Positions 49,295 through 57,300 of a stretch of DNA of 64,000 nt are shown here, one piece after another (within the stretch, counting starts at the first letter, position 1; every line of letters begins with the position of its first letter). Made by a program: the position numbers and the translations under genes. The DNA comes from Streptomyces tirandamycinicus (GTDB taxonomy: Bacteria; Actinomycetota; Actinomycetes; Streptomycetales; Streptomycetaceae). Where the stretch lies: positions 6,430,531-6,494,530 of the forward strand of contig NZ_CP029188.1 in assembly GCF_003097515.1 (NCBI RefSeq). The letters run 5' to 3'. The notes under the pieces are model-generated. The model searched no databases. It saw nothing but the letters and a program-made list of their open reading frames with translations, and had not been told where the DNA came from.

Positions 49295-52061
49295 TGTCCA
49301 GGCCCTGCGGCAGTTCGTCACGGCGGGACAGGTTGAGCTTGCGCAGGACACGTGTCATGTGCTGCTCGACCGTGCTGACCGTGATGAACAGCCGGCGGGC
49401 GATCTCCCGGTTGGTGTGGCCCTCCGCCGCGAGGGCGGCCACCCGCAGCTCGGCCTCGGACAACACGTCATGCACCTGCTCCGAGACCTCATGCCCGGCA
49501 GCGCAGCGCCGTCCCTCGGCCGCCCGCTCCGCGTCCGGCAGCAGGTTCTGGCTGAGCGGCTCGGCATGGCACTTCTTCGCCATCCGGTAGGCACGCCGGA
49601 CGATCACCCGGGCCCGGTTGGACTGCCCGAGCAGATGGTAGACACGGCCCAGATCACCCAGGGCGTGCGCCAGCAGCCAGTCGCTGCCGGAGGCCTGGAG
49701 TTCGTCCACGGCCTCCTGCAGCGCCTGCAGCCGCTGCCGGGGCTTCATCGTCGAGGCCAGCAGGCGCAGGGCGTTGCCGTGCACCCGGGGACTGCTCTTG
49801 TGCCGGGCCAGTTCCTCCTGCAGGTAAGTGACGGCCTGGTCCGGCTCGCCCAGGCGCAGCCGGGCTTCAGCCACCCCGGTGCGCCACGGGATAAGCGTGG
49901 TGTCGCCCACTCCCCAGCTCTCCAGGGCCTTGCCGCATGCCAGGAGATCTCCGAGGGCGGCCTGAAGACGCCCGGTAGCCAGATGGAACTGGCCTCGGGA
50001 GTACAGGTAGTGCTGGCCGAAAACGGTCTGGAAGACCGCCTTGGGCACCGGGCGGCAGAGCCGGGCCCGCGCCTCGTCATACCGGCCCATGGCGGTCAGC
50101 GCGTACACCGAACTCGCCAGCGGTAGGGCGATGCTCAGCCCCCAGCCCTGCGACGACATCCGCGACAGGGCCAGGTCGCTGTGGGTCTCCGCCTCCAGCA
50201 GCCGGCCCTGCCGGATGAGGTTCGCAGCCCGTAGGGAGGACAGCAGTGCGATGTTCCGCTCGCGGGCCGCGTCCAGCAGCGTGGTGCACCACGCGTCGAC
50301 CTGTTCCGTGCGGTCGGCATAGAACAGGGTCATCAGCGCCAGCGGGATGGTTTCCAGGGTCGGCGTCAGACTGGACATCTCCAATACGTGGGCGGCGCCG
50401 ACCACTGCCTCCTCCGCCTCACCGCCCCGTAGTACGACGGACAGAGCGGCGGCTGCTTGAAGGCGCGGCTGCGCTGCGATGGCCGCAGGAGTGAGCTCCT
50501 CGGTGATGTCGGGGGTCACCTCACCGAACATGCGCCGGTGGAACGGCGGGCACAGCACGGACAGCCACTGCTGCAGCGCGCGGGCCTCGGCAAGGCCCTG
50601 CTCGTCCGGCTCGTCGGCCAGTTGCCGGTCGACCAGCTGCAGCATCTCCGCCGCCTCGTCGACGTAGCCGTGCCAGACCAGATTCTTGATCAGGGACATC
50701 GCGCCGGACAGGGCCGTGAGGTGCCCGGCTTGGAGGGCCTCCTTCAGCTCCGGGAGCCGGCGCATGGCCTTGGCCGGGTCGACCTGCCAGGCGGACAGGG
50801 TGTGCTGGAACAGGATGGACGCCCGCAGAGGCCCGTCCGGGCAGATGGCGTGGGCCAGATCGAACAGCCGCATCGCCTTGGGGAACTCGTCCTGCGCGAG
50901 CGCCTCGATCGCGGCTTCCCGGAGCAGTGGGGGAGCCCAGGATTCCGCGATACCTCCCGCCGCCACGATGTGTTCGGCCACCGTGGCCGGATGGGCGCCG
51001 TTGTCGTGCAGCAGTACGGCGACCCGCCCGTGAAGCCGCGCCCGCTCCTCGGCGGAGACCTCACCTCCCAGCACGGTGTGCATCCTCGGGTGACGGAAGT
51101 CCGGTCCCGCCAGCAGGCCGGCCTGGGTCAGCTCCTGAAGGTGCCGGGTGGGCGGGTTCGTGCTGTCGCGGTCGAGCAGCACCGACAGCGCGTCCGGCCC
51201 CAGCACCGCCAGGTGCCGGGCGAGATCGGCCGCGGGCGCGCTGACCCGGTGGACGCAGTCGACCACCGCGGAGTCGAACATCTCCCCGGCGACCGGCCGT
51301 AACGCGGCCGCGCTCGTGTACGTGCCCTGCAGGGCGTTGCAGGTGTCCTCGACCAGCGCCCGCGTCAGCAGCGGGCTGCCCCCGCTCGCCGCGTGGAACT
51401 CCGCGGCGCCAGCCTCGTCGACGGGCACGCCCAGCCGCTCGGTGAGCAGCAGCCGGATGTCGCCGACGGTCAGCGGGCCGACCCGCAGCTGATGGAACCC
51501 GGGCTGCCGGGCGAACTCGGCCCGGGCGGCGGCGTACGGGGGCAGGGCCTGCGGCCGGTCGGTGAACACCGCCAGGACCCGGGAGGCGACCATACGGCGG
51601 GCGAGGTGCCCGAGGCAGCCCAGCGACTCGGGGTCGGCCTCGTGGATGTCGTCGACGGCGAGGACGAGGGGATGGTCGTCGGCCAATTCCATGACGGCCG
51701 CGCAGAATTCGTCCATGGCCTTGTCGCGTTCACCTTCCGGCGCCCGGGTGACCGCCGCAAGGCTGCGGCTGACGGCTGCGAGCGTGTCACTCGTACGCTG
51801 TGAAGCTCCTTTGAATCGCCCTGTACGCCACAGGAGTTGATGGACCACGCCCCAGGAGTTGGCGCGCTCTCGCGGGGAACAGGCCGCTCTCAGGACGAGG
51901 GAACCGGATTTCGCCGCGCTCTGGGTGAATTCGTGGAGGAGGGCGGTCTTACCGATCCCCACAGGGCCACTGACCAGGGCGATCGGACCCGCTCCGCGGT
52001 CGCGTGCGGTCAGCAGGTCATGCAATTGGGTGAGTTGTATGTCCCGTCCGACGATGGACAT
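49248..52061 (-). CDS. LAL-type LuxR regulator, cluster activator with a TTA codon
   Basis: 937 aa, the usual size of LAL regulators. Walker A VSGPVGIGKTALL lies near the N-terminus and LAVDDIHEADPESLGCLGHL is Walker B. A long TPR-like helical middle follows, then a C-terminal LuxR HTH (EGHTNREIARRLFITVSTVE) typical of pathway-specific activators. Leu254 is encoded by TTA (51300-51302), so translation should need the bldA tRNA, tying production to development. The 3' end overlaps the P450 gene tail to tail. It is the most probable activator of the biosynthetic operon. Confidence 0.92.
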   Translation of the reverse strand: MSIVGRDIQLTQLHDLLTARDRGAGPIALVSGPVGIGKTALLHEFTQSAAKSGSLVLRAACSPRERANSWGVVHQLLWRTGRFKGASQRTSDTLAAVSRSLAAVTRAPEGERDKAMDEFCAAVMELADDHPLVLAVDDIHEADPESLGCLGHLARRMVASRVLAVFTDRPQALPPYAAARAEFARQPGFHQLRVGPLTVGDIRLLLTERLGVPVDEAGAAEFHAASGGSPLLTRALVEDTCNALQGTYTSAAALRPVAGEMFDSAVVDCVHRVSAPAADLARHLAVLGPDALSVLLDRDSTNPPTRHLQELTQAGLLAGPDFRHPRMHTVLGGEVSAEERARLHGRVAVLLHDNGAHPATVAEHIVAAGGIAESWAPPLLREAAIEALAQDEFPKAMRLFDLAHAICPDGPLRASILFQHTLSAWQVDPAKAMRRLPELKEALQAGHLTALSGAMSLIKNLVWHGYVDEAAEMLQLVDRQLADEPDEQGLAEARALQQWLSVLCPPFHRRMFGEVTPDITEELTPAAIAAQPRLQAAAALSVVLRGGEAEEAVVGAAHVLEMSSLTPTLETIPLALMTLFYADRTEQVDAWCTTLLDAARERNIALLSSLRAANLIRQGRLLEAETHSDLALSRMSSQGWGLSIALPLASSVYALTAMGRYDEARARLCRPVPKAVFQTVFGQHYLYSRGQFHLATGRLQAALGDLLACGKALESWGVGDTTLIPWRTGVAEARLRLGEPDQAVTYLQEELARHKSSPRVHGNALRLLASTMKPRQRLQALQEAVDELQASGSDWLLAHALGDLGRVYHLLGQSNRARVIVRRAYRMAKKCHAEPLSQNLLPDAERAAEGRRCAAGHEVSEQVHDVLSEAELRVAALAAEGHTNREIARRLFITVSTVEQHMTRVLRKLNLSRRDELPQGLDTMGGSAAPAVSAARG

Positions 52062-52258
52062 CCGCAGGTGCTCCTATGGTGCCGAGGCTTCGGTATGTCT
52101 TCAGCCATCCTGCAACTTCAGACAGTCTGCGGGGCCTTCAGTGATCATCGCCACAGGGATTTGGCGCAAGTGCGACCGTCGGCAACGGCAATTCGGCCAA
52201 CTTCGAAAGGCAGGGCAATTTTCCGCCTTCGGGTTCTTCAAAGAGGCGTAAAGAAAAT

Positions 52259-52284
52259 GCGGCCCGGGGGAGTCCCCGGGCCGC
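52259..52284 (-). terminator. Rho-independent terminator after the HelD-like gene
   Basis: GCGGCCCGGGG (52259-52269) pairs with its complement at 52274-52284. On the minus strand the hairpin is followed by ATTTTCTTTA, a real U-tract. It ends helicase transcription ahead of the LAL promoter region. Confidence 0.85.
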
Positions 52285-52326
52285 ACCTCTCGGACAGGTC
52301 TCGACCGTTCTCGGACGGTGCGCGCC

Positions 52327-54420
52327 TCAGGCGGCGAGCGGCTCCGGCAGCGGCCGGGCGTGCAGGACGTCGAGACGGGACACCGCACGCGTCACCACGA
52401 CGTACAGCCGGTGCAGTCCGCGCGGCTCGGACTCGACGATCGCGGCCGGCTCCACCACGACGACATGGTCGTACTCCAGGCCCTTGACGACCGTCGCGGG
52501 CAGCACGGTCACCCGGGCGGCCGTGCCGACCTCCTCGGCCGTCGCCGTCTCGATGCCCGCCCGGCGCAGCGCCGCCGAGGTGGCGGCGACCGCGTCGTCG
52601 GCGGCGATGACGGCGACCGACCCCTCGCGGTCGAGGGCCGCGCGGACGGCGGACACGGTGGCGGACGCCAGGTCGTCGACGGCGCTGACCGTCAACTCGC
52701 CGTCGTGGCGCAGGGAGCGGGCCGGCGGCACGTCCACGCCCAGGGCGCCCACCAGCCGGTTGGCCAGCTCCATCACCGCGGCGGGCACACGGAAGCCGGT
52801 GGTCAGCGGGACGACCGTGGCCTGCGCCTTGCCCAGGTGCGTCAGCTGCTCCTGCCAGGTCCGCGCCGACCACGGCGCCGTCGCCTGGGCCAGGTCGCCC
52901 AGCACCGTGATGGAGCCGAACGCGCTGCGCCGGGCGATCGCCCGGCACTGCATCGGCGACAGGTCCTGGGCCTCGTCCACGACCACATGGCCGTAGCCCT
53001 CGGGGCGTTCGATGAGCCCCGCGACCTCGTCGAGCAGCAGCATGTCCTCGACCGACCAGGTGGCGCTCTTCTCCGACCGCGGAGGCTTCGCCCACAGCAG
53101 GGCCCGCTGCTCGGCGGCGTCGAACACCCCGTCCGCCGCAGCCTCCATCACCGCCGGATCGCTCAGCAGCGTGGCCACGACCTCCTCCGGCCGCGCGACC
53201 GGCCACGCCGCCTCCAGCAGCGCGGCGACCGGCTTCGAACGGCCGATCTTGCGCGCCCAGGTCACGCTTTTCGGGCCGGCCCGCCGCTCGGCCTGCTGCT
53301 GGATCAGCGTGACCACCCGCGAACGCACATGCTCGCGGCCGATCCCGTACGGCACCCCCATGCCCCGCACCTCGTCGATGACCCGTGCCAGGTCGTACGA
53401 GTCCACCCGCCAGCGGTACGAGCCGTCGGTGACCGCGATGGACTCCTCCGGGTGCCTCACCCGGGCGTACAGCGCGCGCTCAAGGACGGTGGCCATACGG
53501 TCGCTGTGCTTCAGGACGCTGACGTCCTCGGAGTCCGCCCGCCGCACTGGGTGCCGTGCGACGACGTCCTCCACCGTCAGCTGTGCGATGTCGATCTCGC
53601 CCAGCGACGGCAGCACCTCGGAGATGTAGCGCAGGAAGGTGCGGTTCGGGCCGATGATCAGCAGACCGCTGCGCTGCAACCGCTCGGGGAACGTGTAGAG
53701 GAGATATGCGGCGCGGTGCAGGCCGACGGCGGTCTTGCCGCTGCCCGGGGCGCCCTGCACACAGACCGACTCGTTCAGCTCGCTGCGGACCAGGTTGTCC
53801 TGTTCCGGCTGGATGGTGGCGACGATGTCGCGCATCGGGCCGAGGCGGGGCCGCTCGATCTCGGCGGCGACGATCGCGCTCGCCGCGTCGCCGCCGTCGT
53901 CGCCGCGGGCGTGGTCGAGGTGCTCGTCCTCAAATCCGGTGAGGTCCTCGGGAGCGCCGTGGCTCCACGGCGCCCACCCGAAGCGCCGCCGCACCGCGAC
54001 GCCGCGCGGCTCCAGGGCGCTCGCCTGGTAGTAGGTGCGGGAGACCGGCGCACGCCAGTCGATCACCAGGGGCGGTGCGGCCGGGTGTTCCGAGACCCGC
54101 CTGCGGCCGATGTAGTACCGCTGCCGCCGGTGGTCCCCCGCCTCCTCGGAGTCCTCGAAGTCGAGCCGGCCGAAGAACAGCGGGCTGTCGGGCTCCTCCG
54201 CCATCTGCCGTGCGCGGGTGCGCAGGTAGCGGCCGAGCGCCTCGGCACTCGCGCCGTCACCTGACACGTCCTCGCCCGCGACGACCTGGTACTGGGCATC
54301 GTCCACCTGCCGGGTCATCGCCTCGCGGCACACCGCGACGTACGCACGCTCCAGGGCCAGCTCGTCGTCGAGTCCGACGGCCTCCTGGGTGCCGTACGTG
54401 TCCTGGACGTGTGACGTCAT
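52327..54420 (-). CDS. HelD-like RNA polymerase-associated helicase, candidate self-resistance factor
   Basis: 697 aa. A coiled-coil-prone N-terminal arm leads into an SF1 helicase: Walker A GAPGSGKTAVGLHR (about 218), DEAQDLSP (about 478) and the TVVKGLEYDHVVVVEP segment. YYIGRRRV and LVIDWRAPVSRTYYQA upstream of the P-loop are typical of the HelD family and distinguish it from UvrD/Rep. HelD removes RNA polymerase from stalled complexes. HelR members of this family confer rifamycin resistance by acting on drug-bound polymerase. Tirandamycins and streptolydigin inhibit bacterial RNA polymerase, so a HelD inside this cluster fits self-protection. It is transcribed separately from the biosynthetic operon. 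Confidence 0.87.
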   Translation of the reverse strand: MTSHVQDTYGTQEAVGLDDELALERAYVAVCREAMTRQVDDAQYQVVAGEDVSGDGASAEALGRYLRTRARQMAEEPDSPLFFGRLDFEDSEEAGDHRRQRYYIGRRRVSEHPAAPPLVIDWRAPVSRTYYQASALEPRGVAVRRRFGWAPWSHGAPEDLTGFEDEHLDHARGDDGGDAASAIVAAEIERPRLGPMRDIVATIQPEQDNLVRSELNESVCVQGAPGSGKTAVGLHRAAYLLYTFPERLQRSGLLIIGPNRTFLRYISEVLPSLGEIDIAQLTVEDVVARHPVRRADSEDVSVLKHSDRMATVLERALYARVRHPEESIAVTDGSYRWRVDSYDLARVIDEVRGMGVPYGIGREHVRSRVVTLIQQQAERRAGPKSVTWARKIGRSKPVAALLEAAWPVARPEEVVATLLSDPAVMEAAADGVFDAAEQRALLWAKPPRSEKSATWSVEDMLLLDEVAGLIERPEGYGHVVVDEAQDLSPMQCRAIARRSAFGSITVLGDLAQATAPWSARTWQEQLTHLGKAQATVVPLTTGFRVPAAVMELANRLVGALGVDVPPARSLRHDGELTVSAVDDLASATVSAVRAALDREGSVAVIAADDAVAATSAALRRAGIETATAEEVGTAARVTVLPATVVKGLEYDHVVVVEPAAIVESEPRGLHRLYVVVTRAVSRLDVLHARPLPEPLAA

Positions 54421-54911
54421 CGATCGACCTTTCCGAAGCGACGGCCTTGCGCGCCGCCCGACGAGGCCGAACGGCGAATTCCGGGTCCCAGCATAACTGA
54501 ACCCGGTTAATAGACTGGCTGAGTTGTGTTATTGCTGGCCGGATAAAGACGGCCTACGCGCAGTGCTCGGAGCGGGTGCGTACGGCTGGGCGCGACCAGC
54601 GCTCCGCGCGGCCGGTGTGGACCGGGCTGCGGCCGGAGATGCCGTGGGTCTGCTGCCGCCGGGTCGCGGTCACGTTCCGAGCGGCCGGTTGTCGCCGGGC
54701 GTGCCCAGTGCTCCGGGGGCTGTTTGCCGTCGGCCGCAACCAACGCTTCGCGGCGCCGGTGTCGCGGCCCGGGGCCACGCGTTTCTGGCGGCCGGTAGCC
54801 GCCGGGCGTGCCTAGTGCTTCGAGAGGCCGGGCACCGCCGGGTGGGACCAGCGATGCCGGCGCAGCCGGCGGCTGGTGACCGCCGGCCGCCGACAGCGCT
54901 TCGGTGGCCCG
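54421..54911. repeat. Gene-free 491-bp spacer with imperfect internal repeats
   Basis: No gene is seen between the cyclase-like stop and the HelD start. The GC-rich part contains degenerate repeats: GCGGCCGGTTGTCGCCGGGC (about 54680) resembles GCGGCCGGTAGCCGCCGGGC (about 54790), with similar flanks such as CCAGTGCTCCG / CTAGTGCTTCG. A less GC-rich stretch next to HelD (54490-54540, with GAACCCGGTTAATAGACTGG) is the probable helD promoter. Confidence 0.55.
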
Positions 54912-56450
54912 TTACCGCCTGGCCGCGATCAGTGCGCCCAGCACCGCCGCGTGGACCAGATGGCCGGGGGCGTACAGCTCCTTGCCGATCCACAGTGGGG
55001 GGTGGTGTTCGGCGTCCAGGCCCTGCTTCAGGAGGAAGGCGCAGCCTCGGTGCACGGCCTGGGTCGCCTCCTCGGAGCGGGCGTCGCCGTCGGCGGTGAG
55101 TTCCAGCAGGGTGCGTATCGCGTAGGCGGTCTCCTCCGGTGTGCCGTCCCAGCGGCCCCAGGAGCCGTCCTCGTGCTGCCGGTGCAGGAGCCAGTCGACG
55201 GACCTGCCGAGGGCTTCGGCCGACGCCGGGCCGGCGTACCGGTGCAGGGCCAGGGCGCAGCGCATCGTCGCGAAGTAGGGCGAGGCGTGCCACTTGTCGG
55301 ACCAGCTGCCGTCCGGCCCCTGGCGGTCGCGCAGCCACGACGCGATCCGGGCGACGGCGTCCCGGTACCGGTCCCCCTCAGCAGGACCGTCGGCCAGGTG
55401 GCAGCCCAGCGCCTCCAGGATGTGCGCGTTGGTGGTCGTGGACGGCTCGTGCTCCGGGATGGTGGACATGAAGTGGCTGCGCGCGTCGTACTGCCACAGG
55501 TACTCCGGCTCCTGCGGCGCCCCCAGGCGGGCCAGGGCCGTCAGGACGATCGCGCTGGTCTCCGCCTCGTACGCGAACCCCGGCGCGGTCGGCGCCCCGG
55601 ACCGGCCGACGTCACCCGGCAGCTCCTTCAGCAGCGGAGCGAGCACCTCGCGCTCCACCCCCGCCGTCGCCAGGTTTCCGGCGATCCACGCCCGCTCGTA
55701 GTACACGATCGAGGTCATCGCGGCGACCGCGCCGGATCCCCGCTCCTGGGCCTGCCGCAGGAAGCGCACCGAGGGGTGCGCGGGGTCGGCCGGCTCCCGC
55801 GGGCCGAGCCAGGCGGCGGTCGCGGCAGCGGAACAGCCGACGACCCCGTCGACCGGCTCCATCTCGGCGGCGCCGACGGCCGCCGGGCCCACGATCTCCA
55901 GGTAGTGACCGGCGAGCGGGTTGCGCCAGGCACCCCCGCGCAGCCCACGCAGCGCCTCGTCGGTCAGCCCGTGCGGCAGCGCCAGCGGCTGCACCGGTCC
56001 GCCCCCGAGGACGGCGAGCCGGGCGTTGATCCCCTCCACCAGAGCGGGGATGACCATGAAGAACACGACCGTCGACGGCACCGGCTCCTCGGCGCTGCAC
56101 GCCACCAGCGCGGCCGCCGCCGCGAGCCCCCGCCGCGCGGCCTCGACGAGCGCCGCGGGCGGCAGCGGCAACTCGCCGCCCTCCCGGCCCAGCACGGCCA
56201 GCAGCGCCTCCGTCGCGCTCAGCGTCGGCACGAGGGCGTACCCGCCGGGGCCGCCCCAACTGCCGTCGGACCGCTGCTCGTCGAGGAGATACCGGACCCG
56301 GGCGGCGTCCCCGTCCAGCCACGGGGCCAGCGACACCAGCCGGGCCGTCTCGTACACCGAGGGACCCAGCGCGCCGGTCGGGTCGTCCAGCACCCGCTCG
56401 ACCAGCTCGGCGACGAGCCTGTCGAAGTCCACGTCCGTGGGCGCGCTCAC
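54912..56450 (-). CDS. Squalene-cyclase/prenyltransferase-fold protein lacking DXDD, tetramate pathway
   Basis: 512 aa from the GTG at 56450, overlapping the GH16 stop (GTGA). QW-type repeats (QRSDGSWGG, RQGPDGSWSDKW, RQHEDGSWGRW) show the alpha/alpha-barrel fold of class II terpene cyclases. Where such enzymes carry DXDDT, the sequence reads AYEAETSAIVLTALARLG, so the catalytic Asp pair is replaced by Glu/Ala/Glu. No prenyl chemistry is expected in a tetramate cluster. Tirandamycin-type loci, as far as I recall, include a gene of this kind next to the GH16-like gene, so a non-terpenoid ring-forming role is plausible. It is the last gene of the biosynthetic operon. Confidence 0.75.
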   Translation of the reverse strand: MSAPTDVDFDRLVAELVERVLDDPTGALGPSVYETARLVSLAPWLDGDAARVRYLLDEQRSDGSWGGPGGYALVPTLSATEALLAVLGREGGELPLPPAALVEAARRGLAAAAALVACSAEEPVPSTVVFFMVIPALVEGINARLAVLGGGPVQPLALPHGLTDEALRGLRGGAWRNPLAGHYLEIVGPAAVGAAEMEPVDGVVGCSAAATAAWLGPREPADPAHPSVRFLRQAQERGSGAVAAMTSIVYYERAWIAGNLATAGVEREVLAPLLKELPGDVGRSGAPTAPGFAYEAETSAIVLTALARLGAPQEPEYLWQYDARSHFMSTIPEHEPSTTTNAHILEALGCHLADGPAEGDRYRDAVARIASWLRDRQGPDGSWSDKWHASPYFATMRCALALHRYAGPASAEALGRSVDWLLHRQHEDGSWGRWDGTPEETAYAIRTLLELTADGDARSEEATQAVHRGCAFLLKQGLDAEHHPPLWIGKELYAPGHLVHAAVLGALIAARR

Positions 56451-57277
56451 GCGGGGAGCTCTTCGGAGACGGTGATGCTGTCGACGAGCAGCGACGACGG
56501 CAGCGTCGCCGGGTCGGGGTCGCCCGGCAGGACCGGGCCGCCGGGGCTGCCGATAATGATCGCCAGACAGAAGTACACCGGCTGGTCGAACAGCCAGCCC
56601 TTCGGAGTGGTGTCCTGCGGGGTCAGCTTCAGGTACTCGCGGCCGTCCAGGTACCAGGTGATCGAGTCGGGGCCGCGCCGCCAGACCGCCGAGTAGGTGT
56701 GGAAGTCCGCGCTGAGCGGGCTGCCGTCCTCCGTGGTCGTACGGGCGCCCATGCCCAGGGACGGGATCTGGTGGCACTCGGGGGAGTGGACGGCACCCCA
56801 CACCGAGTCCGGCTCGGAGCCGAGCGCCTCCAGGACGTCGATCTCCCCGGCCCGGTACCACGCCTGCACCGGGTCCTCGTCGCCCCGGTGCCGCAACTGC
56901 GTGCCCCAGGCCCACAGCGCGCAGTCCAGGCCCGGACCCGCTGCGGTCTTCACCCGGGCGTCCAGGCGCAGCGCGCCGCCGGGCCGCGGCACGAAGTCCT
57001 CGCGCCGGGTCTCCAGCCACGCCGCCCGGTACTCCCCGTCCTCGTGCGTGGCGGTGATCCGCAGGTGCCCGGCGCCGTCGAGGCCGACGTTCGCGGGGTC
57101 GTCCGTGTGGAACTCGATGCCGGCGCCGAACGGCTGCCCGGTGACGACCTGCCACAGGGCGGGGTGGGGCGGGGACCCGGCCGGGCCCTCGAACGTGTCC
57201 TGCCACAGGACCTTCCACGATGGCGGCGCGGTCGCGGCGGCCGGGGCGGTGGCGTGCTTCTGGTTCACGGTCTCCAT
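56447..57277 (-). CDS. tamE: GH16-fold enzyme of tirandamycin-type pathway
   Basis: 276 aa from the ATG at 57277. The sequence matches family 16 glycoside hydrolases (laminarinase-like): WKVLWQDTFEGP at the start and EIDVLEALG at 145-153, which keeps both catalytic Glu (145, 150) and Asp147. There is no signal peptide, so it works in the cytosol, unlike sugar-degrading GH16 enzymes. In tirandamycin biosynthesis a GH16-like protein (TamE/TrdE) acts on the polyketide rather than on a glycan, reported as a dehydration step. Position 23 bp after the NRPS gene and overlap with the cyclase-like gene support the same role here. Confidence 0.85.
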   Translation of the reverse strand: METVNQKHATAPAAATAPPSWKVLWQDTFEGPAGSPPHPALWQVVTGQPFGAGIEFHTDDPANVGLDGAGHLRITATHEDGEYRAAWLETRREDFVPRPGGALRLDARVKTAAGPGLDCALWAWGTQLRHRGDEDPVQAWYRAGEIDVLEALGSEPDSVWGAVHSPECHQIPSLGMGARTTTEDGSPLSADFHTYSAVWRRGPDSITWYLDGREYLKLTPQDTTPKGWLFDQPVYFCLAIIIGSPGGPVLPGDPDPATLPSSLLVDSITVSEELPA

Positions 57278-57300
57278 GTCTTTCTCGGGCTCCGTCTTCC

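Noticed and set aside
54912..56450. Hopene or diterpene cyclase making a terpenoid
   Set aside because: DXDD is missing and no prenyl diphosphate synthase is nearby.
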